Shown here: positions 25,908 to 34,994 of the stretch, in pieces | How positions within the stretch are numbered: position 1 is the stretch's first letter | Layout: each line of letters starts with the position of its first letter | From: JABAAE01 sp036336715 | GTDB taxonomy: Bacteria > Planctomycetota > Planctomycetia > Pirellulales > Pirellulaceae | NCBI GenBank assembly: GCA_036336715.1 | Contig: JAYZFP010000058.1 | Location: 1 to 64,000, forward strand | Direction of reading: 5' to 3' | Length of the DNA stretch: 64,000 bases | Notes under the pieces: generated by a model | Seen by the model: the letters and a program-made list of their open reading frames with translations, nothing else | Database searches by the model: none | What the model was told of the DNA's origin: nothing | Position numbers and translations under genes: made by a program

Positions 25908-26492
25908 CCCCCAGGTTCGCGTCCCAGTTCACTTTCAGGCACCGTGCCAGGGCGATCCTGGCCCGGTGCAACAGGACCCACAGGTTGGAAGCCGAAATCG
26001 ACAAGGCCTCGCAGATGTTGTCAGTCGATTCCTCATCAACCTCTCGGAGGAAAAAACGCTCCCCTGTTTGCCGGGAAGTTTTTCCAGCCAACCGTTGAAG
26101 ACCAGCCAGAATTCCTCGGATTCGATTGAAGCTCCCGGGCTGTTGCCGAAAATGCGGGGGTCGCTTTTCCATTTCCCTTTTTTGTCGAAAAGCTGTTCGG
26201 TGATGTCCGGTCCCTCCTCAAGTTGTGAGGTGAACGCCCTGCCCCGTGCCCGGAAATAGTCGATGATTTTCCGTTTCAGAATTCCTGTTAACCACACGCG
26301 AAAGACACCGTCTCCCTTGTACTGATCGCGGGCCTTGAAAGCGGCAAACAGTGTCTGCTGGAGCACTTCCTCGGCAGCGTCTTCATTCTGAAGGCGTCTG
26401 AGAGCGAAATGAAACAGGAAATCACCATGTTCTTCAACCCATGCTGCTGTTTCAACGGCAGGGTCCCTGTCTTCAGTCGTTTTGCTTGTCAT
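25891..26492 (-). pseudogene. ECF RNA polymerase sigma factor, frameshifted between region 2 and region 4
   Basis: Region 2 is intact from ATG 26492: HGDFLFHFALRRLQNEDAAE, EEVLQQTLFAAFKARDQY and WLTGILKRKIIDYFRARG. The frame then runs through NGWLEKLPGKQGSV and shifts at a T6 run (26051-26056). In the -1 frame it reads FFLREVDEESTDNICEALSI, SASNLWVLLHRARIALARCL and ends at 25891, which is a complete region 4 helix-turn-helix. Read without a shift, the product loses region 4 and ends at 25935 after 185 residues. A single-base indel is the simplest cause. Slippage on the T run giving a full-length sigma factor is possible, since both parts remain well conserved. Confidence 0.8.
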
Positions 26493-26798
26493 TGCCGATG
26501 GCTGCCGAAAGAGTCATTTCCGGTTTGCAGGAAATAGTGAGTCGGTCATTTTGATTTTCGCTGCCGAAGTTCAAAAGGACATTGGCCGGATGTCAGGGGT
26601 TTTACCTTTTAACAAGCTGGAATTTCAAGCCTTCCAAAGAAGCAAATCCCCCTCGACCTGTCATCCATTTTTGCACTGAGAATGCTGTGCGATCCCGGGA
26701 GCCAGATTTCCCGGCGTTAAATTCCCCGGCGTTAAATTCAAAGACGCCAGTACCCGTACACCTCTCCAATTCCGGCGGAACAGACCCTTGCCCGCGAA
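26493..26798. other. Intergenic region with a short direct repeat
   Basis: About 306 bases without a recognisable gene. Two adjacent copies of CCCGGCGTTAAATT occur near 26710-26740, and a similar CCCGGCGTTAATTT occurs near 2701. Nothing else was seen. Confidence 0.4.
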
Positions 26799-28646
26799 TC
26801 AGGCCACGTCCCTGTCTTCGAAGAAAATAAGTCCCAGCAACAGGGCGATGGCTCCATAAATCGTACAGTAGACCAATGACCAGCCGAGGTAGGACATGGG
26901 AACGACGGCGTCACCCGAGATGGCCGCCTGGATATTGAAGTGGTCCAGAACTGGGAAGATGGTTGCCACCAGTTGACCAAAAAAGACGACCGTCTCAAAA
27001 GCGTCCACCGCGACGGTTGATTGGACAATCAGGGGTGTCAGGTGCCCCAAGACGTAGATGGAGAAACAGATCAGGATGTTTGCCATGATCGGAAGTCGGG
27101 TCGAAATCGTGACCGAGATCGCAATAAAAACAAGGGTCTCCATGAACCCGAGGGCGATTCCCGGGATGATCTTGACTGTTTCCGAGTAACACTCCTGCCA
27201 TTTGATGGCGTCCAGGGCAGCTTCTTTTGCATCATAGGTTGCCTTGTAGGAGACCGCGGGGACAAACACCACGATGCCGACGACGATGGCAAAAATTGCC
27301 AGCGACCAGCCAATGCCCACGAATTTCCCGATGATAAATTGGCGACGTCCGATCGGTTTGGAAAGAACCGTCAGAGCGGTTCTTCCTTCGATTTCTTCAG
27401 CGATCGATTTACTGGCAGCCCAAATGGCCAAAAAGATGCTGAGGACCAGGATCAGGGTCAGCCCGGCGTCCTTGAGCATTTTGATGTCTTCACCGAACGT
27501 GTTGTAGGGCAAAATGACAAAGAGTCCCACGCAGACGATGGCAATGACCATCAGGATCATGTAGACCGGTTGTGAAACTTCCGTCTTGAAAGTGGACAAG
27601 GCGACAGCACTCACCTTGGGAGCCACGCCCCGCAGGAAAACGAAAAACAGGAAAATGCCAACGACGATGAGCGAGGCGGTTCGGACGACCTGCAGTTGTG
27701 GAACGGTTGGTTGGGTGATCACCCTGATTTCCAGGTTCGCAGGTTCCTCGGAACTGTTTTTAACAAACAAACTCGATATTTCACCGAACCCGATCGTTCT
27801 TTCGCTGATTCCCTGCCTCATGGCCCGGGCGGGTTGGTCAGGTGCAATCTTGATACGTGCTAATTCATTAATGCGGTCTTCACGGGTCTGATCCTTGAAA
27901 ACCGAATCCTGGATCTCGATATTCTGGTCAGACCAGATTTCCATGCCGGACAATTCACTGCCGTTAAACGAGATATCAATTTCATGACCCTGTTCCACAT
28001 CCGCCGGAATTTCAAATTTTTTCACCTGCGAAACACCCGTGGCAGTCAGGCGGTTGAGGGGTTTCAATATTTCGGTTGGTTTCTCGGCGATGTAAAGATT
28101 GGTTCCCAATCCATTGGTTTTTGCCAGCACAATTCCCATGACGGCCACAAAAACAAAATAGATCCCGATCCAAAGCAACCAGCCCATGGGGCCCTCGGTA
28201 ACGAGGATGCCTACTTCGGACATCAGCTTTCGCGAACAAAGTGCAAATAAGGTCTGCCAGGCAACAAAGATTGTCGTGAACATCAGGATCACGGCCAGGA
28301 TGACTGCCGAAAAGCCGGGCGGATTTTCGGCAGCAATTTTCAGATCGCTGAAGGGTTGGAAGGCACCGAGGTGGTGGCTGTTGCCCATCCAGTCGACCAA
28401 CGCAGGTCCCCAGAACACGGGATACAGGATGAGGTTGGTCAGCACCGTCAGTCCGGCAGCCAGGAGCAGTCGCTGTTTGGGATTCTCATTGATCTGGTTC
28501 AAGGTGGGCACGCGGGACAAGCCCAGACCCAGGAGAACAATCAGGCCGCAAATCAGGATCCCAATCGTGATCCCAACAGAGATTAACCATACTGGCGTGG
28601 TCCAGGCCCAGTTAATCAGATCACCGAAAAGAAGATTGTTTGCCAT
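26799..28646 (-). CDS. ABC-2 type transporter permease
   Basis: A 615-residue membrane protein with several N-terminal membrane helices (VWLISVGITIGILICGLIVL, FSAVILAVILMFTTIFVAW), an extracytoplasmic domain of about 170 residues, and a C-terminal block of about six helices. The cytoplasmic loop reads SIAEEIEGRTALTVLSKPIG then RRQFIIGKFVGIGWSLAIF, the classic ABC-2 permease signature. It should form the membrane part of an ABC transporter. No ATPase gene is adjacent, so its nucleotide-binding partner must be elsewhere. The substrate is unknown. Confidence 0.88.
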   Translation of the reverse strand: MANNLLFGDLINWAWTTPVWLISVGITIGILICGLIVLLGLGLSRVPTLNQINENPKQRLLLAAGLTVLTNLILYPVFWGPALVDWMGNSHHLGAFQPFSDLKIAAENPPGFSAVILAVILMFTTIFVAWQTLFALCSRKLMSEVGILVTEGPMGWLLWIGIYFVFVAVMGIVLAKTNGLGTNLYIAEKPTEILKPLNRLTATGVSQVKKFEIPADVEQGHEIDISFNGSELSGMEIWSDQNIEIQDSVFKDQTREDRINELARIKIAPDQPARAMRQGISERTIGFGEISSLFVKNSSEEPANLEIRVITQPTVPQLQVVRTASLIVVGIFLFFVFLRGVAPKVSAVALSTFKTEVSQPVYMILMVIAIVCVGLFVILPYNTFGEDIKMLKDAGLTLILVLSIFLAIWAASKSIAEEIEGRTALTVLSKPIGRRQFIIGKFVGIGWSLAIFAIVVGIVVFVPAVSYKATYDAKEAALDAIKWQECYSETVKIIPGIALGFMETLVFIAISVTISTRLPIMANILICFSIYVLGHLTPLIVQSTVAVDAFETVVFFGQLVATIFPVLDHFNIQAAISGDAVVPMSYLGWSLVYCTIYGAIALLLGLIFFEDRDVA

Positions 28647-29085
28647 AGGAGGGGACTTCGCAGGGATGCGTGATCGGGGAAAAGTTTTGCTGGTTTCGGG
28701 CCATGCGAAGTCTCTCGGACAGGACGCCTGCAGGCGATGCCTCGCTGAGATTCCTTCCCAAGGCAGTCAGGCCCGGCTTTCAGCGGGATTAAGCCGTTTT
28801 CGCCAATCCGGACCGAAAAAGCTGGAAAGCGATGGAACCATCATTACGCTCAGTTTGTCGATTGGGTTCAAACGATGCCAGAGCAGGCACCTTTTGGGCG
28901 TTTGTTAAGTTCCGAATTCAGACCGGTTGGACGGGTTTTGACGGATGAAACCCCGTAACAGCATTCCGGAACCCGGTCGATGCGGATCCCAGGTTCGAAG
29001 CAGGACCCGTTTTGGAAGTCACGGGGAAGTTCATGGAATCGGGTTTTTTACCCCCATTTGGGTAGTTTTCCACCTGAAACCGATT
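28647..29085. other. Intergenic region, no feature recognised
   Basis: About 439 bases between two leftward genes. No protein remnant, tRNA or terminator with a T run was recognised; the ABC permease promoter is presumably here. Confidence 0.4.
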
Positions 29086-30603
29086 TCAGCCTGGTTCGGC
29101 ATCCGGCAGGACCTTTGGAGGTCCGTCAACTGAAAGGGCGTCCCCCATCACTCGACGGGAGTCATCTTTGACCTGCTTCGAAATCGCTTTCAGCATGCCA
29201 CGGAAAACCAGCCGATGAACCGGAAAAAGGGAGTACCAGTAAACCATTCCAGCCAGCCCACGAGGGTCAAAAATGGCTGTCTGCCTGATCCGGGAACCCT
29301 GCCCGGACCGGGTGACCTCGAACTCGAGCCAGGCTCTTCCCGGGAGTTTCATTTCAGAGATCAACCTTAAAAACCGGCCCTCTTCAAAAGACTCGACCCG
29401 CCAGGAATCGACGGATTCTCCAGCCTTCAATTGGGTCGCATGGCGGCGTCCCTTTCGTGAGCCAACCCCGCCCAGAAGTCGATCCAGCATGCCGCGAATT
29501 TTCCAGAGGCGGTCGCCGAAATACCAGCCATTCTCACCCCCAATTCCCTGGATGGGCTGAAAGGCAGTTTGGCAGTCTGCATCGATTTCGACCGACATGG
29601 ATTCGACAATTCGGGAGCCGACCCGGCTGCCTCCCCAGGAGTGAGGCTGTGCTGCCGCCTCTTCATCTGCCCAGCAGTTTTCCGCGAATTCCCGATCTTC
29701 GGTTTCGAGGGCTCGCTCAATTGCTTTTTTTGCCGTTCGAGGGCGGAAGTCAAAATACTTGTCCACCAGGTTGTTGGAGACCAGGGTCGGGTTTCTCATG
29801 CTCTCAACCAGCTTGCGACCGACCCGGGCGTAGAGGGGAGTCACCAGGCCCAACCAGAGACTGGAGAGAAAGGGTGTCAGGAAAGGCAGCGGGATCATCC
29901 ACCGCTTGAGGCCACGTTCCCGCGCATAGGTTTGCATGATCTCGCCGTAGGAGAGTTGGTCTGGGCCACCGATCTCGAAAACCAGATTTTCCGCGGCCGG
30001 CAATTCCAACGCCCGTAGCAGGTATTCCAGCACATCCTCGATTGCAATCGGTTGAGCACGCACCTGCACCCATTTGGGACAGATCATGATGGGAAGTCTT
30101 TCCACAAGGGCGCGGATCATTTCAAATGACAAACTGCCCGCTCCAATGATGATCGAGGCACGAAATTCAATCACACTTGCCGAGGATGTTCTCAGCAGGT
30201 TGCCAACTTCCTGCCGGCTGCGAAGGTGCCTTGAGAGCCTATGATCCGGGTTTCCCAGTCCCCCCAGGTAGATAATTCGCTGGACTCCCGCCTCGGTGCA
30301 GGCATCCGCAAAATTCCGGGCTGCCAGGCGATCCTCTTGCACGAAATCGCCACTGGAACCCATGGCGTGAACGAAATAATAGGCCGTATGAACACCCACG
30401 AGCGCCTGTTTCAGCGAACCCGGTTCAAATACGTCACCCTGTACGAACTCGACCTCTTTCGTCGTTTGACGGTTTTCAGGGATCCGTCGCCGTACCAGGC
30501 AGCGAACCCTGTTGCCCGAGGTAAGGAGTCGCTCAAGGAGTTGGCCCCCGACATAGCCGGAAGATCCGGTCAGCAGGACAAGAGGTTGTCGCGAATCGGT
30601 CAT
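29086..30603 (-). CDS. SDR-type NAD(P)-binding protein with C-terminal DUF2867 domain
   Basis: A 505-residue two-domain protein. The N-terminal atypical SDR domain has the nucleotide motif LLTGSSGYVGGQLLERLL, then NRVRCLVRR, VEFVQGDVFEPGSL, TAYYFVHAMGSS and IIYLGGLGNPD. The C-terminal ~150 residues (GWYFGDRLWKIRGMLDRLLG, LKAGESVDSWRVESFEEGRF, MVYWYSLFPVHRLVFRGML) match the DUF2867 domain often fused to such SDRs. The substrate is unknown. ATG 30603 is chosen because GGAGAAG lies 6 bases upstream; longer frames start at 30624 and 30732. Confidence 0.88.
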   Translation of the reverse strand: MTDSRQPLVLLTGSSGYVGGQLLERLLTSGNRVRCLVRRRIPENRQTTKEVEFVQGDVFEPGSLKQALVGVHTAYYFVHAMGSSGDFVQEDRLAARNFADACTEAGVQRIIYLGGLGNPDHRLSRHLRSRQEVGNLLRTSSASVIEFRASIIIGAGSLSFEMIRALVERLPIMICPKWVQVRAQPIAIEDVLEYLLRALELPAAENLVFEIGGPDQLSYGEIMQTYARERGLKRWMIPLPFLTPFLSSLWLGLVTPLYARVGRKLVESMRNPTLVSNNLVDKYFDFRPRTAKKAIERALETEDREFAENCWADEEAAAQPHSWGGSRVGSRIVESMSVEIDADCQTAFQPIQGIGGENGWYFGDRLWKIRGMLDRLLGGVGSRKGRRHATQLKAGESVDSWRVESFEEGRFLRLISEMKLPGRAWLEFEVTRSGQGSRIRQTAIFDPRGLAGMVYWYSLFPVHRLVFRGMLKAISKQVKDDSRRVMGDALSVDGPPKVLPDAEPG

Positions 30604-30943
30604 CGTTTTCTTCTCCGCATCCATTTGGCCGGACCCCTGCGGGCGACTTGTCTTACGGGAAAGACGGTTTGGAACAAAATTTCTGTCTTTCCGTTCACGC
30701 CCTGGACGGAATAGCGGGCCAAACGCCAACATGCAAATCCATCTTGTGGCTGTTGTTACTTCGATACGGTGCAGGGCACGGATTCACGAAAAAACGGTCA
30801 AATTTGAAAGGGCGCAGCCCGTTGTCTGTCGCTGGCTCCTGCGGTTTTCGGTGCTGATGAAAAAAACGTAAACCGTAAGCATCTCCAGCACCCGAGCAGT
30901 TCGGATTTCGCCGGCGGTATCAGAGTCAGGAAGCGGGCAGTCC
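30604..30943. other. Divergent intergenic region
   Basis: About 340 bases between two divergent SDR genes. No convincing promoter pair or operator and no coding remnant was recognised. Confidence 0.4.
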
Positions 30944-31696
30944 ATGAGTACAGAAAGTAACGGAAAAGTGGCAGGAAAGACGTTTCTCGTAGCGGGAGGG
31001 ACCCGGGGGATCGGCTGGGCTCTTACCCGCCAACTGATCGCCGACGGAGGTACAGTGCACGTTATTTCGCGGACACTGCCCGCAAACGAAGAGCTCGAGA
31101 TGCAGTCTACCGGTCGATTCATTCACCAGGAGTGTGATTTTACCGATTGCGATGTGGAGCAAATCAAAATTCCGGAAACATTGCACGGTGTCGCCTACTG
31201 CCCCGGATCAATCAACCTTCGATCGCTGCGGAGTCTGAAGGCCGATGACTTTCGACAGGATTTTGAAATCAACGTAGTGGGGGCCATTCGTTTGCTGAAA
31301 GCCTGTTTTCCCATCTTGAAAAAGAGTGGCCAGGAATCGGCCACTGGGGTGGTGTTGTTCAGTTCGATTGCCGCAGGAACCGGGTTGCCGATGCATGCAT
31401 CGATTGCCGCCTCCAAAGGGGCCATCGAGGGGCTGACCCGAACTCTGGCCGCTGAATGGGCGCCCCAGGTTCGGGTTAACTGTCTTGCACCCGCTCTTAC
31501 CGAAACCTCCCTGACGAGCCGTTTTTTTGCCAACGAAGAGAAACGGGCGACGCTGAACGCAAGCTACCCCCTGGGAAGAACCGGTCTTCCGGAGGATGTT
31601 GCGTCCATGGCGGGGTTCCTGATGGGCCCGCACAGTCCGTGGATCACCGGGCAGGTGATTGGCGTGGATGGGGGGATGTCGGAGACTCGCCTTTGA
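30944..31696 (+). CDS. Short-chain dehydrogenase/reductase family protein lacking the usual catalytic Tyr
   Basis: A 250-residue classical-length SDR. The cofactor motif is FLVAGGTRGIGWALTRQL, followed by CDFTDCD, GVAYCPGSINL, FEINVVGAIRL and VVLFSSIAAGTGLPMHASIA. The C-terminal part has VRVNCLAPALTET and GQVIGVDGGMSE. In the position of YxxxK it has IAASK, so the Lys is kept but the Tyr is replaced by Ile. Redox activity may thus be altered, although a subgroup of SDRs with a His/Ser-containing version of this motif exists. It precedes the photolyase gene by 43 bases on the same strand and may form an operon with it. Confidence 0.88.
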   Translation: MSTESNGKVAGKTFLVAGGTRGIGWALTRQLIADGGTVHVISRTLPANEELEMQSTGRFIHQECDFTDCDVEQIKIPETLHGVAYCPGSINLRSLRSLKADDFRQDFEINVVGAIRLLKACFPILKKSGQESATGVVLFSSIAAGTGLPMHASIAASKGAIEGLTRTLAAEWAPQVRVNCLAPALTETSLTSRFFANEEKRATLNASYPLGRTGLPEDVASMAGFLMGPHSPWITGQVIGVDGGMSETRL

Positions 31697-31739
31697 GTTA
31701 ACGGTCGTCCGGGATAGATTTGTCTCTGTTGGATACCTC

Positions 31740-33275
31740 ATGACGCTCATCGTTTTTCCCCATCAGCTTTACGCCGATCATCCTGGCCTGGACAAGGGTT
31801 GCAGGCGGGCTGTCCTGATTGAAGACGCTCTTTTTTTCGGTGACCCTTTTCACACCGCGGCTTTTCACAAGCGAAAGCTCGCTCTTCATCGTGCGTCCAT
31901 GAAACGCTACGAACGTCGGTTGGCTCAAAATGGCCTGAAGACACTCTACCTGGACCATGACCGCAAGGGTGGGGCGTTGGGGAGACAGCTTGAACGGGTA
32001 CTGGAGTTTGCTGGAAACGGGAGTGAAAAAAAGGGAGAGAGAAGAATCCTGGTTGCCGAACCTGATGATTTTCTGTTGAAGAAAAGGCTTTTGAGAGAAT
32101 GTCATCGGCTTGACCTGGAGTGTGTGTTTCTCCCCAACCCGGGGTTCCTGAATACACCTGCCGAAAACAGGAGTTACCGCGAAGGAAAAAAGCGGTGGTT
32201 CATGGCCGATTTTTACAAGTTTCAGAGGAAAAAGCTGGGGATTTTGTTGGATGGGGACCAGCCGTTCGGTGGTAAGTGGAGCTTTGATGACGAGAATCGC
32301 AAAAAGGTCCCGCAGCAACTGTTGGACCAGATTCCGCAGGTGAGCCGGCCTCGAATGGATGCAGTGGAACGGGAAGCACTGGAATACGTCGAAAAGAATT
32401 TTCCGGAGAACCCCGGGCATCTCGATCGGCCACTTTACCCGAGTTCCCACCTCCAGGCGCTGCGATGGTTGGAGACTTTTCTTTTAAAACGGTTTCACGG
32501 TTTCGGGCCTTACGAAGATGCGATCGTGGAAGGGGAGTCCTGGTTATGGCACAGTGTGTTGACTCCGATGCTCAACATCGGCCTTTTGACGCCTGACCAG
32601 GTGATTCGGGCCACGCTGGAGCACGCTGATCTTCACGAGGTTCCCCTGAATTCCCTCGAGGGATTTTTACGGCAGGTCATTGGTTGGCGGGAATTCATGC
32701 GAGCCACCTACGATGACCTGGGTGTTTCCATGAGGAATTCGAATCACTGGGGGCACCGGCGGGAAATGCCATCGAGTTTTTACCGGGGAGACACGGGGAT
32801 TCTGCCTTTTGACGATGCCGTTGGCCGCCTGCTTGATACGGGTTACTGTCACCACATCGAGCGTCTGATGGTCCTCGGTGGCTTCATGTTTCTTTGTGAA
32901 CTGGAACCGGACCAGATTTACCGGTGGTTCATGGAGATGTTCGTTGATAGCTACGACTGGGTGATGGTTCCCAACGTCTATGCCATGAGCCAACATGCCG
33001 ATGGTGGCTTGATTACGACCAAGCCTTACTTCTCAGGTTCCAATTACATCCGGAAAATGAGCCATTACAAGACGGGAGACTGGTGCCAGGTCTGGGATGC
33101 GCTGTACTGGAGATGGATCTGGAATCACTCCGACGAACTGGCCAACAACCCCCGTTGGGCCGTGATGTGCAGCCTGGTGAGAAAAATGGATTCGGAAAAA
33201 TTGGCAGGTCATCTCAAAACGGCCGAACGTTTCCTCGAAGACGGGTGTCGACTCAAGGCCGGTCGGCCTGCCTGA
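31740..33275 (+). CDS. Cryptochrome/photolyase family protein (DPRP / prokaryotic 6-4 photolyase type)
   Basis: A 511-residue flavoprotein of the deoxyribodipyrimidine photolyase-related family. The N-terminal domain (LIVFPHQLYADHPG, LIEDALFFGDPFHTAAFHKR, LALHRASMKRYERRL) binds an antenna chromophore in relatives. The C-terminal FAD domain has YPSSHLQALRWLETFL, SWLWHSVLTPMLNIGLL, RQVIGWREFMRATYDD, YCHHIERLMVLGGF, WVMVPNVYAMSQHADGG and FSGSNYIRKMSHYKTGDWCQ. The segment that carries the CxxC iron-sulfur ligands in PhrB-type enzymes is shortened and has a single Cys, so the cluster is probably absent. ATG 31740 is chosen from the conserved start MTLIVFPHQ. Confidence 0.9.
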   Translation: MTLIVFPHQLYADHPGLDKGCRRAVLIEDALFFGDPFHTAAFHKRKLALHRASMKRYERRLAQNGLKTLYLDHDRKGGALGRQLERVLEFAGNGSEKKGERRILVAEPDDFLLKKRLLRECHRLDLECVFLPNPGFLNTPAENRSYREGKKRWFMADFYKFQRKKLGILLDGDQPFGGKWSFDDENRKKVPQQLLDQIPQVSRPRMDAVEREALEYVEKNFPENPGHLDRPLYPSSHLQALRWLETFLLKRFHGFGPYEDAIVEGESWLWHSVLTPMLNIGLLTPDQVIRATLEHADLHEVPLNSLEGFLRQVIGWREFMRATYDDLGVSMRNSNHWGHRREMPSSFYRGDTGILPFDDAVGRLLDTGYCHHIERLMVLGGFMFLCELEPDQIYRWFMEMFVDSYDWVMVPNVYAMSQHADGGLITTKPYFSGSNYIRKMSHYKTGDWCQVWDALYWRWIWNHSDELANNPRWAVMCSLVRKMDSEKLAGHLKTAERFLEDGCRLKAGRPA

Positions 33276-33394
33276 GGGCGGATCGGTCGCAGGCTACCAG
33301 TCCTGAAGTCCCAGCTCCCAGGCACCAGGAGGAAGGGAGTTTTCTTCCAGCAAGCGGGCCAAGCTGCCGAAACAGGATTTGTCCTGGAAGCTCG

Positions 33395-34987
33395 TCAGCT
33401 CTTGAGGACTTCTTCGAACTTGGCAGTCATCCCGGAGTCCTTTCCTGATGCCAGGGGGAATTCATCGCGACACCCGGACTGACGATAGATTTCCAGGGCG
33501 ATTTCTTCCAGCGTTTCAAGATTTCTGGAGAATTGCTGGTGAAATTCGGTGCCCCGCAACTGCTTTTTCAGGCCTTCATTCATTTCACGGATGATGGGCA
33601 TCTGGGAAATGTTGACATTGCTGGAGACCTCATCCTGTTTGCTGGTTTCATGCCACTCCCGGAAAAGGTTCTGCATGAAATGGTTCAGCTTGCCAAAACG
33701 GTTCAGATTTTTCAGGTTCCGCAGATAGGTGCCATGCATGCACATTCGACCGTGCATGAAGATGAAGGCGGTAATGGACCAGTAAACCAGGTAGTCCCAG
33801 AGGATTTTGACCGGCATGACGGTCGGGTTTCCAAACAGCTTGTACTGGTCCTGGTAAGCCGAAAGTGTGCCGTAATAAAACCGTTTGAAAATCCGGTCGT
33901 AGGAAAAGGAACGGATTCGGTGCCCTCGCCAGGTCATGTCACGCCAAATGAGGTCGGTGAGAAAGGTGTTGGCAAAGGCTATGAAATCGCTTCCCGGTGA
34001 GTAGAACGGGTCGTGGAAAAAACCGGCCTCTCCGGTGATCCCCCACCTGGAAGCCGAAAAGACCTGCTTGCATTCGGTGGCATAATTCTTGATTGCCCTG
34101 AAATCCTGAAGATGTTCCTGGTTTTCCTTGACGACCCGGGCGCACTGGGGTTCGTGTCGTTCCAGCCAGTTGATTGCCTTGTCAAAGGAGTTGAAGTCCG
34201 AGATGGAATGAAATTCGGAAGCTGCAACGATCCCAAGGCTGGTTGAGCCGGATGCCAGGGGAATCAGCCAGACCCAGTAGCCTTCGCCCATCAGGTGATT
34301 GGTGCTGTAAAAACGGGCTGTCGGTCCGTGATGATGTTCTGACCAGGCGTTTGAAGAGCCCCAGTCATCGATCTTGATATGCCGGCTGAAGCGGAACCAG
34401 GCGGCGTTGGCTGCATGTGGGGAATCGATTCCCAGGTCGAGTTTTCTTTTGACAAAAGCCCGTCGTCCACTGGCATCGATCAACCAGGAAGCGCGGCAGG
34501 ATTTGCGAACGCCATCCACCTCGTAATGCACCCGGTGTTTTTGCCAGCGGTTGACCTCAAGATCCCGGACCTTGGTCTGGTCCATGAATTCGACGCCCCT
34601 TTCCAGGCATAAATCACCCAGGTGGTTTTCAAATCTTCCCCGGTCCAGCTGGTAACTGGGACAGGGAGCGAAACGGGTGCCCCCCAGTTCACGGCGGTTT
34701 TCAATTTCACCATTGTCACCGTGGGGGAAAAAAAACCGGAGCCCCAGCTTGGGAAGCTGTGCGGTCTTGATATGGTCTTTCAGTCCCAGGATTTCACCAA
34801 AATAGTAGGCCGCCACCTCGACGGTTGATTCACCTACCTTGTGCGCGGCCTCGGGAACCGGATGGACTCTTTTTTCCAGTACCGCGATTCGCGCGTTGGG
34901 AACCTTTTCCTTGCACTGCAAAGCAAAGGAAAGACCCGCCAGGCCTCCCCCCAGAACGACGACATCGTATTTTTCTTCTTGATTCAT
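33395..34987 (-). CDS. FAD-dependent halogenase-like oxidoreductase 1
   Basis: A 530-residue flavoprotein, last gene of the polyketide operon. The FAD motif is DVVVLGGGLAGLSFA (residues ~8-22). KVGES is at 50-54, and a Lys followed by xGxxF lies at residue 80 (QLPKLGLRFFF), a position that can be aligned with the Lys of PltA/CmlS-type halogenases. The flavin halogenase signature WxWxIP appears as WVWLIP at 238-243. WLIDASGRRAFVKRK and EAGFFHDPFYSPGSDFIA complete the FAD fold. The best reading is a FADH2-dependent halogenase acting on an aromatic or carrier-bound polyketide intermediate; hydroxylase or reductase activity cannot be excluded. It starts 7 bases after the upstream paralog stops, so the ATG at 34987 is preferred to a longer frame. 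Confidence 0.82.
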   Translation of the reverse strand: MNQEEKYDVVVLGGGLAGLSFALQCKEKVPNARIAVLEKRVHPVPEAAHKVGESTVEVAAYYFGEILGLKDHIKTAQLPKLGLRFFFPHGDNGEIENRRELGGTRFAPCPSYQLDRGRFENHLGDLCLERGVEFMDQTKVRDLEVNRWQKHRVHYEVDGVRKSCRASWLIDASGRRAFVKRKLDLGIDSPHAANAAWFRFSRHIKIDDWGSSNAWSEHHHGPTARFYSTNHLMGEGYWVWLIPLASGSTSLGIVAASEFHSISDFNSFDKAINWLERHEPQCARVVKENQEHLQDFRAIKNYATECKQVFSASRWGITGEAGFFHDPFYSPGSDFIAFANTFLTDLIWRDMTWRGHRIRSFSYDRIFKRFYYGTLSAYQDQYKLFGNPTVMPVKILWDYLVYWSITAFIFMHGRMCMHGTYLRNLKNLNRFGKLNHFMQNLFREWHETSKQDEVSSNVNISQMPIIREMNEGLKKQLRGTEFHQQFSRNLETLEEIALEIYRQSGCRDEFPLASGKDSGMTAKFEEVLKS

Positions 34988-34994
34988 GGCATTC

